Assembly (NCBI RefSeq): GCF_000003815.2
Contig: NC_049996.1
Location: 16,321,452 to 16,385,451 of the forward strand
Source of the DNA: Branchiostoma floridae
Taxonomy: Eukaryota > Chordata > Leptocardii > Amphioxiformes > Branchiostomatidae
Direction of reading: 5' to 3'
Length of the DNA: 64,000 nt
Below are positions 55,176-63,869 of this stretch, one piece after another. Each line of letters opens with the position of its first letter. Position 1 is the first letter of the stretch. The notes under the pieces are model-generated. The model did not search any database, was not told where the DNA came from, and saw nothing but the letters and a program-made list of their open reading frames with translations. The position numbers and the translations under genes were made by a program.

Positions 55176-58100
55176 TAAAAATAGCTAAAACACTGCTTAT
55201 ACTAAAAGTGGACGCCAGGCGTAGGACTGTATTTTAAGTGATCTTTGCCCTGTTCTCCATATCTCAGCCCTAGGGTGCAGGGATGATTACCTGGAAATTG
55301 AAAATGGAGCCCACGTGGGCTTCTATGGCCTCCATGATGTAGTCCACTGGACGTGTAACATGGGGTACCAACTGGACGGTGCGCCAACCGCGGAGTGCCT
55401 GCCCTTTGAGGACGACTACGTTGACTGGGCCGGCTATTGGAGTAACCCTCCCCCCTCTTGCATCGGTAAGGACTTCAAGATAAAAAACTAGACAAAGGGC
55501 GTTAAAACAACACATAACCCAAGATCTAGATGGAGATTTGCCTTTCCATGAAGATATGGGTGTTATCTGAAATAATACATTACCTAAAAAACGCTATGAT
55601 GTAAACAAAAAACAAAACAAAAAGTGCAACATGTCGTATATACGGACAGACGACATGACAAACTACATACAATAGAGTCATAATTCCAGATGCTGCTGAT
55701 CCTACAGCCATCTTGGATTTCCGGGGTTATCCGAGGTCATGTACCAAAACAAGGCTGGATAGTAAGATACAGCTGAGAACGCCATAACCGACCAACTACA
55801 ATACTCCGTAAGGACGTGACCCTCCTTCCCGGAATTAGACATGAAGTTTGGTTGAAATGAATCTTCTTCAAGACGCCGAATGACATCTATTTGTTCCTAT
55901 GTCAGCCGTGCAGTGCGAGCAGCCGACAGCTCCTGAGAACGGTGCTATGAGTGGCGACACCCGGTACCAGAGCGTGATCCAGTTCCGGTGTCAGAGGGGG
56001 TACGAAATTGAAGGTGATGAGAGAATCACCTGCCAGGCAGACGGTACATGGAGCGGCAACGTTCCAGTCTGCAGAGGTAAGGCTCGGTGTAACACTAGTT
56101 CACCTTTATCCATGGGGTAACCTATATCCGTTGTTTAAAAAAAGGGTATATAGGGATATCAAGTCAATATTGCATCTTCAACCCACCGTCAGTCGACTTG
56201 ATATCCCTAAATACCCTGTTCTTAAAAACAACAGATATAGGTTACCCCGCGGAAAAAGGTGAACTTGAATTAGCATTGTTTGTACCAATGGACCACTATG
56301 TATTGCCTCCTTCGGCAAGACAACGACGGTTGTTCCCCCAACCCGTGTGACTCTAAGGCGATGCCCACGTTAGCCATACTCTGCATGACGTAAGTCTATA
56401 TGTAGAAATGCAATACTACTGAGCTAACAAACGAGCCAAACGTCCACCGTTTGTCACTTTTCTTCAGACATCGACGGCTGCTCCCCCAACCCCTGTGCCC
56501 CCCGGGCCACCTGTACGGACACCCCTGCCCCCGGGATCGGCGCCACCTGCACGTGTGAACCCGGATATGAGGGGGACGGGACTGCAGATGGAACAGGATG
56601 TAACGGTAAAACTCTTCCCTTATAAGTCTTAATCCTCTTTCATGCACCCAGGGTAGTCTTCTACCACAGCACAAGTTTTTGTAGTATTAATGTAAAGTAA
56701 AAGTAGTCCCATAACCTTTTTGAGGCCGTCGGTGCAGTCATCTGTTGTCCATTATGTCTGTGCCATGGTACTGGAAGGCGGAGAACTAGTCTAATTTTTT
56801 TGATACAGTATATACATTTATCTATTTATTAGATCATCTAGTTACCGTTATACATGCTAATACTCCAGAACATTGTGAGAATAGACGTTGTCTCCATCCT
56901 GCAGCCGTGCGATGTTCACAGCCGGTACCTCCAGCTAACGGCGACATGTCCTGGTCCCACACCTACATGGAGGAGGTCGTGTTCACCTGTCGTGAGGGAT
57001 ACAGACTCGTAGGTGCTCGGAGCGTCACGTGCCAGCATGACCGCACGTGGAGCGACAGTTTCCCGACGTGTACAGGTAAGACTTGGCCTTTTCAGGTGAG
57101 AGTGGCGAAAGAAGTAGAAAGTTACGCCGAAGAAGGTTAGACATGAAGGTAATAAGATACGCAGAGATAACAGTTGCTCAAGTAGCTGGGTAGATTTGTT
57201 GACGGTCAGGCGTTTCAGGTAGCATCCTCTACCTTTGGTCAGTAGCTTTCATCAGCTGTTATCAGTGACGAAAGACAGCGGATGCTACCTGTAACGACTG
57301 ACTGTTTCCAAAACCTACCCAGTTGCTTGAGTTAAACTGTTATATCCCGTGAGTAGAAATGTGATTGTTCTTGTGACGTCAGAATGTTTCTATAACATTT
57401 TATGTCTCTGGCCAAGAAATGAAGCAAAAGAGGCAATACAGAGTCTTCCTGTGGAAGTTATCTACATTCTTCAAGTTGTGAAATATCCATGTTTACGATA
57501 CTCTGTGTGACTTAGTCTATTGATACTCACGGGTTACTTTGAGCTTAGTCGCGATAGTGTGGAGTACAGCCTTTGGACGGTCACTGTTGGCGGGGTAGTG
57601 GACCAAGGCAAAGAAGGCTGGCTCCAGGCTAAACGTATGAGCCAAACGCCTACCCTCAGCTGTACTTTGTTGCAGACATTGACGGCTTTTCTCCCAACAC
57701 CTGTGACTCCAAGTTAATGTCTGTGAATGTGATATTCTGTATGACTAGTCTATATGTAGAGATTTTACTACTGAGCTAACTAACGTACGAGTCAGACGCC
57801 CTCCCTGCTGTACTTTGTTTCAGACATCGACGGCTGTTCCCCCAACCCCTGTGCCCCCCTGGCCACCTGTGCTGATGTCCTCGCCCCCGGGACCGGCGCA
57901 ACCTGCACGTGTGCAGCCGGATATGACGGGGACGGGACCTCGGAAGGAACAGGATGCACAGGTATGTAGTACTACGGTCATATTACACCGGTACCTGTAG
58001 TCTGTAGGAGGTAGGAAGTAGCTCTGGTCGAGCTTTGAGGCCATGGCATCGGCTTGTCGCCGGGTCCCGTCTGGATTTTACCTGTAAGTTTTTAAAAAAA

Positions 58101-61100
58101 TCCAGGAACCCAACCGTGCCCCAAAATAGACCAGTATCCGGATGGGCCCATTTTCTAATTTGGCACCGTTACATAAAATACCGTTACATCAATACTTCCG
58201 TCATTCCCAGTAGCATGGTCGAGAGAATCTGTCTGTTGGAGAGATAGTAGAACCACCATTAGTAGCTTTAGATCACCGGGTAGAATTGAACATGCAAAGA
58301 TTAAATAGGTTGCTCAGAGTAATATAACATGGAAAGGGAGTGTTCTACCAGGTTAATCGATGTAATACGGATGTGATGCAGATTAGGATGAATTGTGAAG
58401 TGCTCACGCAATCTGACAATGGCAGGCAAGACTGAATCGTATTCAGTCAAATTTGTATTATCTAATACCATTTAAAACCATCAGAAGTTACCGAAAGAGC
58501 GACATGCTTATAAACGGAGTGCTAAAACCACAAGGATGCGATACGGATTTGATACGTATGTGATACGGTACGTTTCCACAGGGCGGCTGGACCTGGTGTT
58601 TACGAATGTTGGGGTGGACCACGTCACCGTGACCTGGACTGGTCCGGATGACCTGGACATTGCGGGGTACCAGGTCGGTGTTTTTACATCATCTTTATTC
58701 ATTTTTCAAAAAACAATAACAACAGGTGTATACACAAAAAGCAACATCAACCAGGAAACAACAATTTGCAATTTTTCCAACTAAATTGACATTGCATGAC
58801 AAAATGATCTTTAACAAATGTTTTTCAATATTTTCTCTGAGATTTGAGCTATGAAGTATTCTAGTTTGTAATAATAATGAACGTAGGCTAAGAAACCATT
58901 CATTGTAGACGTTTTTACATGTTTACAATGGAGGTCCCGTGTATGGGGAGAGTCACACCCTCACGCATTTTAAAGAACCCACCACACCTTTCGAAAAAGA
59001 GTAGGGCATGCCCCGGTGTGCAATGGAGCAAATCCTTCTGTCTAGAGTTCGTGATTTGCTTCAAATCACCCGGATGGAGGCCTGGCGAACCTCCATACCG
59101 TATCAGCCACATGGTGATTTACATCATTCACCCGGACGAGAGACCTGGTATGGTATTCAGCTAGAAGAAAGGGTATGCCACCCCGTAAAGCTAAGGGCAC
59201 AACCCGCCGTACGTTTTTCTAAAAAAAGTGGGGAACGACTGGCAAGAGCAGAGAGGAAGTACGTCAACGCACGGCACACCGAGTTCGTACGGAGGCAGTA
59301 CTTACCACTTACGGATCCCATAAAATTGCCCACGTTCAGTTGGCACGTAGACAGCACGTATTTGCACGTACTGTGGATTGTGCCCTTAGCGACATAACGA
59401 CGGTGTTGTAATATATGGTATGACTATGACTGACTGACCGACTTCCATGTCTACCAGGTCCGTTACAGTCACGGCGGCGGGCCATACCGGGACCTTGTCC
59501 CGCCGCCCGACCCCAACAGCACCGCGGCAACAGTGCGGGGACTGTGGGCAGACACGGAGTACACGGTCGTGGTTACGTCTCTCGGGGAAGGTGGCGAGAA
59601 GAATGGAGAAGGCAACGGGGTGGTGACAACGGGTTAGTTTTTTAAAAATTATTTCAAAGATACATGACGTTAGTACATGTACTGCCGTAGTCATTATGCT
59701 ATCATGATCAAGTTGTGGTGGCAGGCAAACACCAAGGCAAATCCCAACGTCGGAATCTGGCATTCGAATTTTCGACAGCGGCGCACTCAGGGTTCGTTCG
59801 AATTATCCTATGTAACCCCGTTTAATAACAGTAGAACTTCCTAGCGAGTTATCACCCAGTCCAGAATATGGAGCGTTATCGTGGCCCAAATAAAACATGT
59901 ATTGAATAATGTCACCGTGTGATACTATCACTGTTACAGTAGAACCCCATGTGATATGGGAAGTTATATCATACCCGGTTCGTATTTACGTTCGACATCA
60001 CAGTGGTTCGACATCGGAGTTCCGACCGATTTTACAGTACGGCCCGGGATTCCACAGATCGATACAAACAATTCGAACTCGCTTGAGCGCGCCGCTGTCG
60101 AAAATTCGAACAACTGTTTCGTTCCTTTGTCCGGTTCTTTTGTTCGAACCGACGAACACTCGAATCCAACGTTAAAGCGACCCAGTTATGACATTAATAA
60201 TGTTCTGACGTGACCACCTTTACAGCTAAGGTTGTGGTTGACGTGGAATGCTCCGAGGGAACCATGAAGGTTTCCATACCGCTATATGTACGGATATAGG
60301 TTACCCTACGGATTTTATAAACAACGGATAAATAAAAAAAAGGTTACCCTACGGATAAAGGTGAACTAACGTTTTACACAAATGTAATATTACCATGTGT
60401 CTCTGGTACAGCTAAGGTTGTGGTGGATGTGGAATGCTCCCAGGGGACCATGAGGATTTCCATCCCGCTATATGTACGGATATAGGTTACCCTACGGATT
60501 TTTATATACAACGGATATAGGTTACCCTACGGCTACGGATAAAGGTGAACTAACGTTTTATACAAACGTAATATCCCCATGTGTCCCCCGTTACAGCTAA
60601 GGTGGTGGTGGATGTGGAATGTTCCCAGGGAACTATGGAAGTTTCTATCCCGCTATATGTACGGATATAGGTTACCCTACGGATAAAGGTGAACTAACGT
60701 TTCATACAAATGTATTTCCCCCGTTACAGCTAAGGTGGTGGTGGATGTGGAATGCTCAGAGGGAACCATGAGGGTTTCCATACCGCTGGCCGCACTGCCA
60801 GGTGTGGACCTGAACAGCTTGCACCTGCTGGACCACACCTGTATGGCCACCGTCGGTCCAGCTGCGGTCACCTTGGAGACTGGTCTGACGGAGTGCGGGA
60901 CTATTAAACAAGTGAGAATCTTACTAGCATGAAAGTTCACCTGAGCTGGTGAATTAAGTACAGTAATTAGAAATTAGAAACTTTTTTTTTTATATTCGAC
61001 CCGGAGTGCCTCATAAAAACATCACATCCTGACTATACTTGCCGGCTAAACAAAAAGTTGAATAACACTACAAATTATTTCTACAGAAATTGTTGCCATA

Positions 61101-63869
61101 CATAGAACGTAACAAAAAAGAAACATAGCAGGCCGACTGAAGTGTTTTATTGAGTCTGGCATAATAAGTAGTACCTTATTTTATCCCAAAATACTAAAGT
61201 ACAAACAATTTGATTTCTTTCAGGCAAATACGGAATATGACAAGTTCATCTTCATGAACGAGGTTATCTCTGAGCAAGTGACTCTTGAGAACGGGGCTGT
61301 GAGGGGCACTGACTTCAGGCGGAGGTTTCAGTGCGAGTTCCACCGGCAGTTCGTCATCTCACAGGGACGGGAGATCATGTATAACATCCCCTCACCAAGG
61401 TATGTACACTAGCTTCCATAGCAGGCTCTCTGGGCCTTTGTCGCTTCTTTGTAAATATAGTAGTAGTATGTTTGCAATAGTTCATGTAAGTAATTACTGT
61501 AGGTCCCCATTGTCCTATTTATATTGTAATTAGAATTGTTGTTATATAGTGCCTAACAGTCACGTTAACTGTACATTGTCATACATTATCACCGATGCAA
61601 TTTTTGTTCAATGATTCATTCATTCATTCATTCATTCGTCCACCATCCATCCATCCACTATTCATTCATTCATTCATTCGTTTGTTTGTTTGTTCGTTCG
61701 TCCGTCCGTCCGTTCATTCATTCAGTCAATCATCCATCCATCCATCCATTCATCAATCCACTATTCATTCATTCATTCATTCATTCATTCATTCATTCAT
61801 TCATTCATTCATTCATTGAATTCATTCATTCAACATATCTTTTCCAGTGTGGAAATCGTGGATGCGGACGACATCTTGACCTTCAACTTGAACATGTTCA
61901 CTTCGGCAGACTTCAGCACCATGTACGACTCCTCCGACTTTCCTTTGGTGGTAAGACGCTTCACTTACGTTTAAGTGAGGCTAAGATTGGAGGACAAGGA
62001 GCCAAAAGCAGTTTCTCAAGCAACATTTTGGAAATGGTCGGACGTTTCAGTACCTTTCGTCATTGGCACTGAGTAGATCTTGTTGTGTTGAAGAACAGGT
62101 TCTCCAACATTACTTAGCTTAAAAACAGATGTCTTAAACAAGATCTGCTCAGTGTCACTGACAAAATATAGTGGATTCTCCCTGAAGCGTCTGACCGTTT
62201 GCAAAGCCATATCTAGTTGCTCGAATAACTTGCTACTTTGCGTATCTTACCGGGATATCTAACCCTCGTCGACGTAACCTGTACTTAGCAAAGGATTTAC
62301 TGTAAATGTATTTAGTTCGTGGGGATTTAATTTCGCGTGGGAAAAAGGATTTTTCGCGGTGGTTTTAAGTTTGCGGTACGTCATGGAAAAATGTTCGCGA
62401 TGGTTTTAAGTCCAGCGCAAAAAAAGCGAACATAAAACCACAGCGAACATTTCTGCATTTTAATACATTCCTCCTGTGCAGATGAGCTCCTCGGACCGGC
62501 TGTATTTCGGACTGAGTCTGGACACGGAGCTGGACGTACTGGAACTGTTCGCGCTGCAGTGCGTGGCCACGCCCACCACGGACCCGACCGCCGAGCCCAA
62601 CGTCCGGGTCATTCACGAAGGGTTCGTTCATTTAGTTTCTACCGTGGCCGACACAAACAATGGGCAAAACTACTCNNNNNNNNNNNNNNNNNNNNNNNNN
62701 NNNNNNNNNNNNNNNNNNNNNNNNNNNNNNNNNNNNNNNNNNNNNNNNNNNNNNNNNNNNNNNNNNNNNNNNNNNNNNNNNNNNNNNNNNNNNNNNNNNN
62801 NNNNNNNNNNNNNNNNNNNNNNNNNNNNNNNNNNNNNNNNNNGTACCCCCTCAGCAGAGGTTGATGGGGAAAATCGTGACTTTTTCCTTACATGCCGCCT
62901 TATTCTTTCAGATGTAGGGACAGTTGACAGAAGAAGACAGCATGTAAGGAAAAGGCCATGGTTTTCCGCATCAACCTCTGCTTGGAGAGTAGACCAACAG
63001 ACTCATTTTGCTGGCCTATTTTGCCTTCGCAACACACCCCAACTTTACTTGTGCGACACACTTACCTTTTCTTTCGGCACAACACACTGTTTTCTGCGTA
63101 ACACACTTTTTGTCTGCGTAACATACTTTTTTCTCCGTAACACACGTTTTAACTCGTGTACATATGTTTGTTGCAATTATATGATAGACAACCGTTTCCT
63201 AGCCCCTTGACATATGAATGAACAGTAAAAGGTCTTTCTTTTCATAATGCACAGTGTTACAATTCTGTGGAAATCATACATGTAAAGGCTTCCAATGGCA
63301 TTATGTATACAAAAGAAATGTCCAAATGTCCTCCTATTCTTTTCCTGTCCTCTGCTACAGTTGCCATTTGGACCCGACCATAACAAAGGACGACACCCGG
63401 TCCAGCGACACAGCCTTGTACTACTCCGTCGATGCCTTCACTATTCCCAACGCTGATGATTCCCGCCTGGTAACGTATAATGATCAAGCTTCTATTGTTT
63501 ATCATTTTATATGTCATGTACTTTCTTCTTGTGCAAACAAAGAAAAAACAAACAAACAAACAAACCTGTTCCAGGTGTACTTCCATTGCACCATGCTGGT
63601 CTGCCTGAAGGACGACCCAGACTCGCGGTGCAAGCAGGGATGTATCTCCTCACGACGCAGGCGCGCTCTGACGCAAGAGATCCGACCTTCGACCGCTCTT
63701 GGCAAGACCCAAGCTCCGACCGCCCTCGGTAAGACCCGAGCTCCGACCGACCTCGGCAAGACCCAACCTCCGACCGACCTCGGCAAGATCCGAGTCCGCC
63801 GCGAGAGCATCACCGAACGCCGGGCCAACATCTCCCAGGGACCGATCATTATTGCGGATGGGCATGATG
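46866..63869 (+). CDS. Sushi/EGF/SRCR/FN3/ZP receptor-like protein, 3' end off window
   Basis: At least 1,276 aa from 23 in-phase exons: 46866-46938, 47385-47589, 48759-48896, 49545-49666, 50437-50607, 51479-51655, 52399-52536, 53137-53334, 53740-53958, 54690-54989, 55268-55465, 55906-56076, 56468-56605, 56905-57075, 57824-57961, 58582-58673, 59458-59632, 60730-60911, 61224-61399, 61848-61950, 62482-62621, 63361-63469, 63575-63869. Order: signal peptide (1-24); unrecognised Cys-rich module (25-179); sushi 1-2 (180-295); EGF1; sushi 3-4; SRCR (481-580); sushi 5-6; EGF2; sushi 7; EGF3; FN3 (853-941); ZP (942-1205); RRRR furin-type site (1205-1208); short tandem repeats. The next exon, probably a membrane anchor, is beyond the window. 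Such proteins are secreted or membrane-bound; ZP mediates filament assembly, while sushi and SRCR bind ligands or microbes. Almost all ectodomain exons are phase 1-1, which favours module shuffling. The ATG has a good context (CCACCATGA). Confidence 0.9.
47385..49666 (+). CDS. Exons of an unrecognised N-terminal Cys-rich module
   Basis: Three exons (47385-47589, 48759-48896, 49545-49666) encode about 155 residues. Landmarks: ENWCKDYRLLCAKYGLKPTG followed by CG, NNVLGCVPADG, GNSFGFYRCSTSYCQRG, and MVYTVCKG before the first sushi module. There are about eight Cys. I do not recognise the fold; the C-x6-C plus PTGCG arrangement and central aromatic FGFYR could define a new extracellular domain. 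Confidence 0.75.
47790..47925 (+). repeat. LINE-type 3' end, copy 2
   Basis: AGAAATAGCCAACACTAGTATT...TGTACTTGCAATTAGCCCTCGGGC...ACAAATAAACTT, about 80 percent like 44378-44560 by eye. Confidence 0.55.
47950..48726. repeat. Nested inverted-repeat elements in an intron
   Basis: An element with ends TTATACCCCTGTCACATTAT and AATGTGACAGGGGTATAAC spans 48478-48726 (TIR about 18 bp). A diverged partial copy lies at 47985-48212. Between them is a second type with ends GGTCACATAGGTCGTACGAT and ATCGCACGACCTATATGTGAC (about 48220-48475). The order suggests insertion of one element type next to or inside the other. Confidence 0.75.
49025..49260 (-). repeat. SINE 3' portion, minus strand
   Basis: TAGTCCCCTGGCGGCGCCTATCTCCTCTCCGGGGCATGGTGA is the complement of the far end of the long SINE copy at 28750-28790. 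CAGCCGTAGGGGCAGCACAAC matches the complement of its terminus. Confidence 0.7.
50222..50400 (+). mobile_element. Remnant of a LINE ORF C-terminus
   Basis: Translates as GRRTRGRPRRRWIDGVKETM then NTHGLTLQHA, the RGRPRxxWxDxVKEDM-type end found at the C-terminus of many RTE/CR1-class reverse transcriptases. It lies in an intron of the receptor gene just before sushi 1. Confidence 0.55.
50437..51655 (+). CDS. Sushi (CCP) modules 1 and 2
   Basis: Exons 50437-50607 (57 aa) and 51479-51655 (59 aa). Each has the four-Cys CCP pattern with PENGA/PDNGA, a (V/F)xFTC(E/D)xGY core, TCQxDGTW and a final PTC. A MITE family A copy (50665-50873) and a LINE-type tail (51330-51478) fill the intron between them. 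Confidence 0.93.
50665..50873. repeat. MITE family A, 209-bp copy
   Basis: TACTGTAAATGCA...TGCATTTACAGTA with a TTCGCGG-rich interior, 58 bp after the sushi 1 exon. Confidence 0.85.
51330..51478 (+). repeat. LINE-type tail donating an intron end
   Basis: TGTACTTCACCCAGTGGGTATAGATGTGCAATAAAGG is an L2/CR1-like 3' end. The sushi 2 acceptor (TTTACACAG, 51478) follows within 20 bp, so the LINE tail abuts and may form part of the splice acceptor. Confidence 0.45.
51671..51992. repeat. Family J inverted-repeat element, diverged copy
   Basis: CTAAGGGCACAACCCACCGTA at the left, GGTTGTGTCCTTAGC at the right, with many ACGT-containing phrases (ATACGTG, CTACGTG) between. A cleaner copy lies at 59191-59389. 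Confidence 0.7.
52399..52536 (+). CDS. EGF-like module 1
   Basis: 46 residues starting DIDGCSPSPCAPLATC and ending CTCEPGY....GTGC, six Cys, calcium-binding-like DID start. The sister exons 56468-56605 and 57824-57961 are the same length and about 85-90 percent alike, indicating recent module duplication. Confidence 0.92.
52897..53103. repeat. Inverted-repeat element, about 205 bp
   Basis: ATTCCACCAAGTGCCATTATAC at the left and ATAATGGCACCTAGTGGAAT at the right are inverted. A relative appears near 11755-11885 (CAATGGCACCTGGTAGAATCATGA). Confidence 0.7.
53137..53958 (+). CDS. Sushi modules 3 and 4
   Basis: 53137-53334 is a standard CCP with a short insertion (ENLPAYRLDGAA). 53740-53958 (73 aa) is longer and atypical, with an acidic run YSDSDGDGDGYF before the third Cys and C-V as its end. 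Confidence 0.85.
54325..54495 (-). repeat. SINE fragment, minus strand
   Basis: Complement of the SINE body: TGTGGCTCTCC, GGACCTCCATTTAA, GACGTCCCGAACCGAAG, TAGGTACTCATTTTC, then the B-box complement region. Confidence 0.6.
54690..54989 (+). CDS. SRCR module
   Basis: A single 300-nt phase 1-1 exon. DVRIAFGGAVEIFHNGWGTI, CGDGWDQEDAVVACRQLGF, VWLADVDCSGDESRIVDCTH and the terminal EAAVECG are the classical SRCR signature (group A/B type with WGT(V/I)C.D.WD, A.VVCRQLG, WL.DV.C.G.E). Confidence 0.97.
55025..55172. repeat. (GA)n microsatellite, about 145 bp
   Basis: Almost pure GAGAGA with a few GAAA interruptions, beginning 36 bp after the SRCR exon donor. Likely polymorphic. Confidence 0.97.
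55268..56076 (+). CDS. Sushi modules 5 and 6
   Basis: 55268-55465 (66 aa) has ALGCRDDYLEIENGAHVG and an insertion rich in acidic and aromatic residues (FEDDYVDWAGYW). 55906-56076 is a regular 57-aa CCP (PENGAMSG...RCQRGYEIEGDERITCQADGTW). Confidence 0.9.
56097..56266. repeat. MITE family E, copy 2
   Basis: AGTTCACCTTTATCCATGGG ... CCGCGGAAAAAGGTGAACT with an inner inverted pair GGGATATCAAGTC / GACTTGATATCCC. Situated 21 bp after the sushi 6 donor. Confidence 0.8.
56307..56360 (+). pseudogene. Decoy start of an EGF exon
   Basis: AAGACAACGACGGTTGTTCCCCCAACCCGTGTGACTC copies the first 30-40 bases of the EGF exon, about 150 bp upstream of the real one (56468). The preceding acceptor is degraded (GCAAG) and the copy stops after the second Cys. 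Confidence 0.7.
56468..57075 (+). CDS. EGF-like module 2 and sushi module 7
   Basis: EGF exon 56468-56605 (DIDGCSPNPCAPRATC) and sushi exon 56905-57075 (PANGDMSW, VVFTCREGYRLVG, TCQHDRTW). Both phase 1-1. Confidence 0.93.
57136..57350. repeat. MITE family C, long copy
   Basis: GTAATAAGATACGC...AACAGTTGCTCAAGTAGCTG at the left and CAGTTGCTTGAGTTAAACTGTTAT at the right, with inner pairs GTCAGGCGTTTCAGGTAGCATCC / GGATGCTACCTGTAACG. Other members: 21799-21932, 22101-22215, 46955-47062 and 61996-62268. Confidence 0.75.
57670..57722 (+). pseudogene. Second decoy start of an EGF exon
   Basis: GTTGCAG|ACATTGACGGCTTTTCTCCCAACACCTGTGACTCC repeats the acceptor and the first codons of the EGF exon 150 bp before the real copy at 57824. 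The first Cys is lost (TTT) and a stop follows. The flank TCTATATGTAGA...TACTGAGCTAAC is shared with 56390-56430, so the whole intron-exon segment was duplicated. Confidence 0.75.
57824..57961 (+). CDS. EGF-like module 3
   Basis: 46 residues, DIDGCSPNPCAPLATC, ...CTCAAGYDGDG...GTGC. Same length and phase as EGF1 and EGF2. Confidence 0.92.
58582..59632 (+). CDS. Fibronectin type III domain (two exons)
   Basis: 58582-58673 (LVFTNVGVDHVTVTWTGPDD, IAGYQ) and 59458-59632 (VRYSHGGG, TVRGLWADTEYTVVVTSLG). The VTWTGP, GYQVRY and L..(D/G)TEYTV.V landmarks identify FN3. SINE (58925-59185) and family J (59191-59389) insertions fill the intron between the halves. Confidence 0.9.
58925..59185 (+). repeat. 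SINE body copy in the FN3 intron
   Basis: GGAGGTCCCGTGTATGGGGAGAG, TTTAAAGAACCCACCACAC, AAATCACCCGGATGGAGGCC, CATCATTCACCCGGACGAGAG. The head is missing. Confidence 0.75.
59191..59389. repeat. Family J inverted-repeat element, 200-bp copy
   Basis: CTAAGGGCACAACCCGCCGTACGT at the left and GTACTGTGGATTGTGCCCTTAG at the right. Rich in ACGT-containing hexamers throughout. Confidence 0.85.
60226..60729 (+). repeat. Exon-edge array: three decoy copies of the ZP exon 5' end, each with a MITE remnant
   Basis: Acceptor plus the first 57 or so coding bases of the ZP exon (GCTAAGGTxGTGGTxGAxGT...TTTCCATxCCGCT) start at 60226, 60412 and 60597, before the real exon at 60730. In the three copies coding identity stops at CCGCT and continues as TATATGTACGGATATAGG...GATAAAGGTGAACTAACGTT, the terminus of MITE family E. 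An in-frame TAG follows seven codons later (at the GATATAGG). Unit lengths are 186, 185 and 133 bp. Confidence 0.92.
60730..63869 (+). CDS. ZP domain, furin-type site and tandem repeat segment
   Basis: Exons 60730-60911, 61224-61399, 61848-61950, 62482-62621, 63361-63469 and 63575-63869. ZP-N starts KVVVDVECSEGTMRVSIP and ends near TGLTECGT; the ZP-C half has CEFHRQFVI, YFGLSLDTELDVLELFALQC, HCTMLVCLKDDPDSRCKQGC. SRRRRA (Arg 1205-1208) matches the consensus cleavage site that releases ZP modules for polymerisation. After it, a 9-residue unit (PTALGKTQA) is repeated about four times from a 27-bp DNA repeat. The donor GATG|GTATGG at 63870 leads out of the window. Confidence 0.92.
61605..61835. 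repeat. (ATTC)n / (GTTT) microsatellite
   Basis: Long ATTC tetranucleotide tract with TCCA and GTTC/GTCC variants, ending 13 bp before the ZP exon at 61848. The open frames through it (poly SFIH) are artefacts of the repeat. Confidence 0.95.
61996..62268. repeat. MITE family C, long copy 2
   Basis: AGCAGTTTCTCAAGCAACATT...GGTCGGACGTTTCAG at the left and CGTCTGACCGTTTGCAAAG...AGTTGCTCGAATAACTTGCTAC...GATATCTAACC at the right; the same ends as 57136-57350. Confidence 0.7.
62298..62465. repeat. MITE family A, shortened copy
   Basis: TACTGTAAATGTATTTAGTTCG...CAGCGAACATTTCTGCATTT. The right terminus is eroded. It ends 16 bp before the ZP exon at 62482. Confidence 0.8.
62676..62842. other. Assembly gap (167 N) in a ZP-domain intron
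   Basis: Ns between the ZP exon ending at 62621 and the next at 63361. Both flanking exons join in phase (GG|T), so no coding exon need be missing. Confidence 0.95.
62850..62987. repeat. Inverted-repeat element, about 135 bp
   Basis: CAGCAGAGGTTGATGGGGAAAA...CTTTTTCCTTACATGC and GCATGTAAGGAAAAGG...TTTTCCGCATCAACCTCTGCT are complements. It abuts the N gap. Directly after it lies an imperfect TTxTxTxCGTAACACAC repeat (about 63010-63145). Confidence 0.8.

Noticed and set aside
54779-55178. Plus-strand frames ending in Arg/Glu runs
   Set aside because: They read the SRCR exon out of frame and then the (GA)n microsatellite.
61595-62072. Plus-strand frames with poly-SFIH
   Set aside because: Products of the ATTC tetranucleotide repeat.
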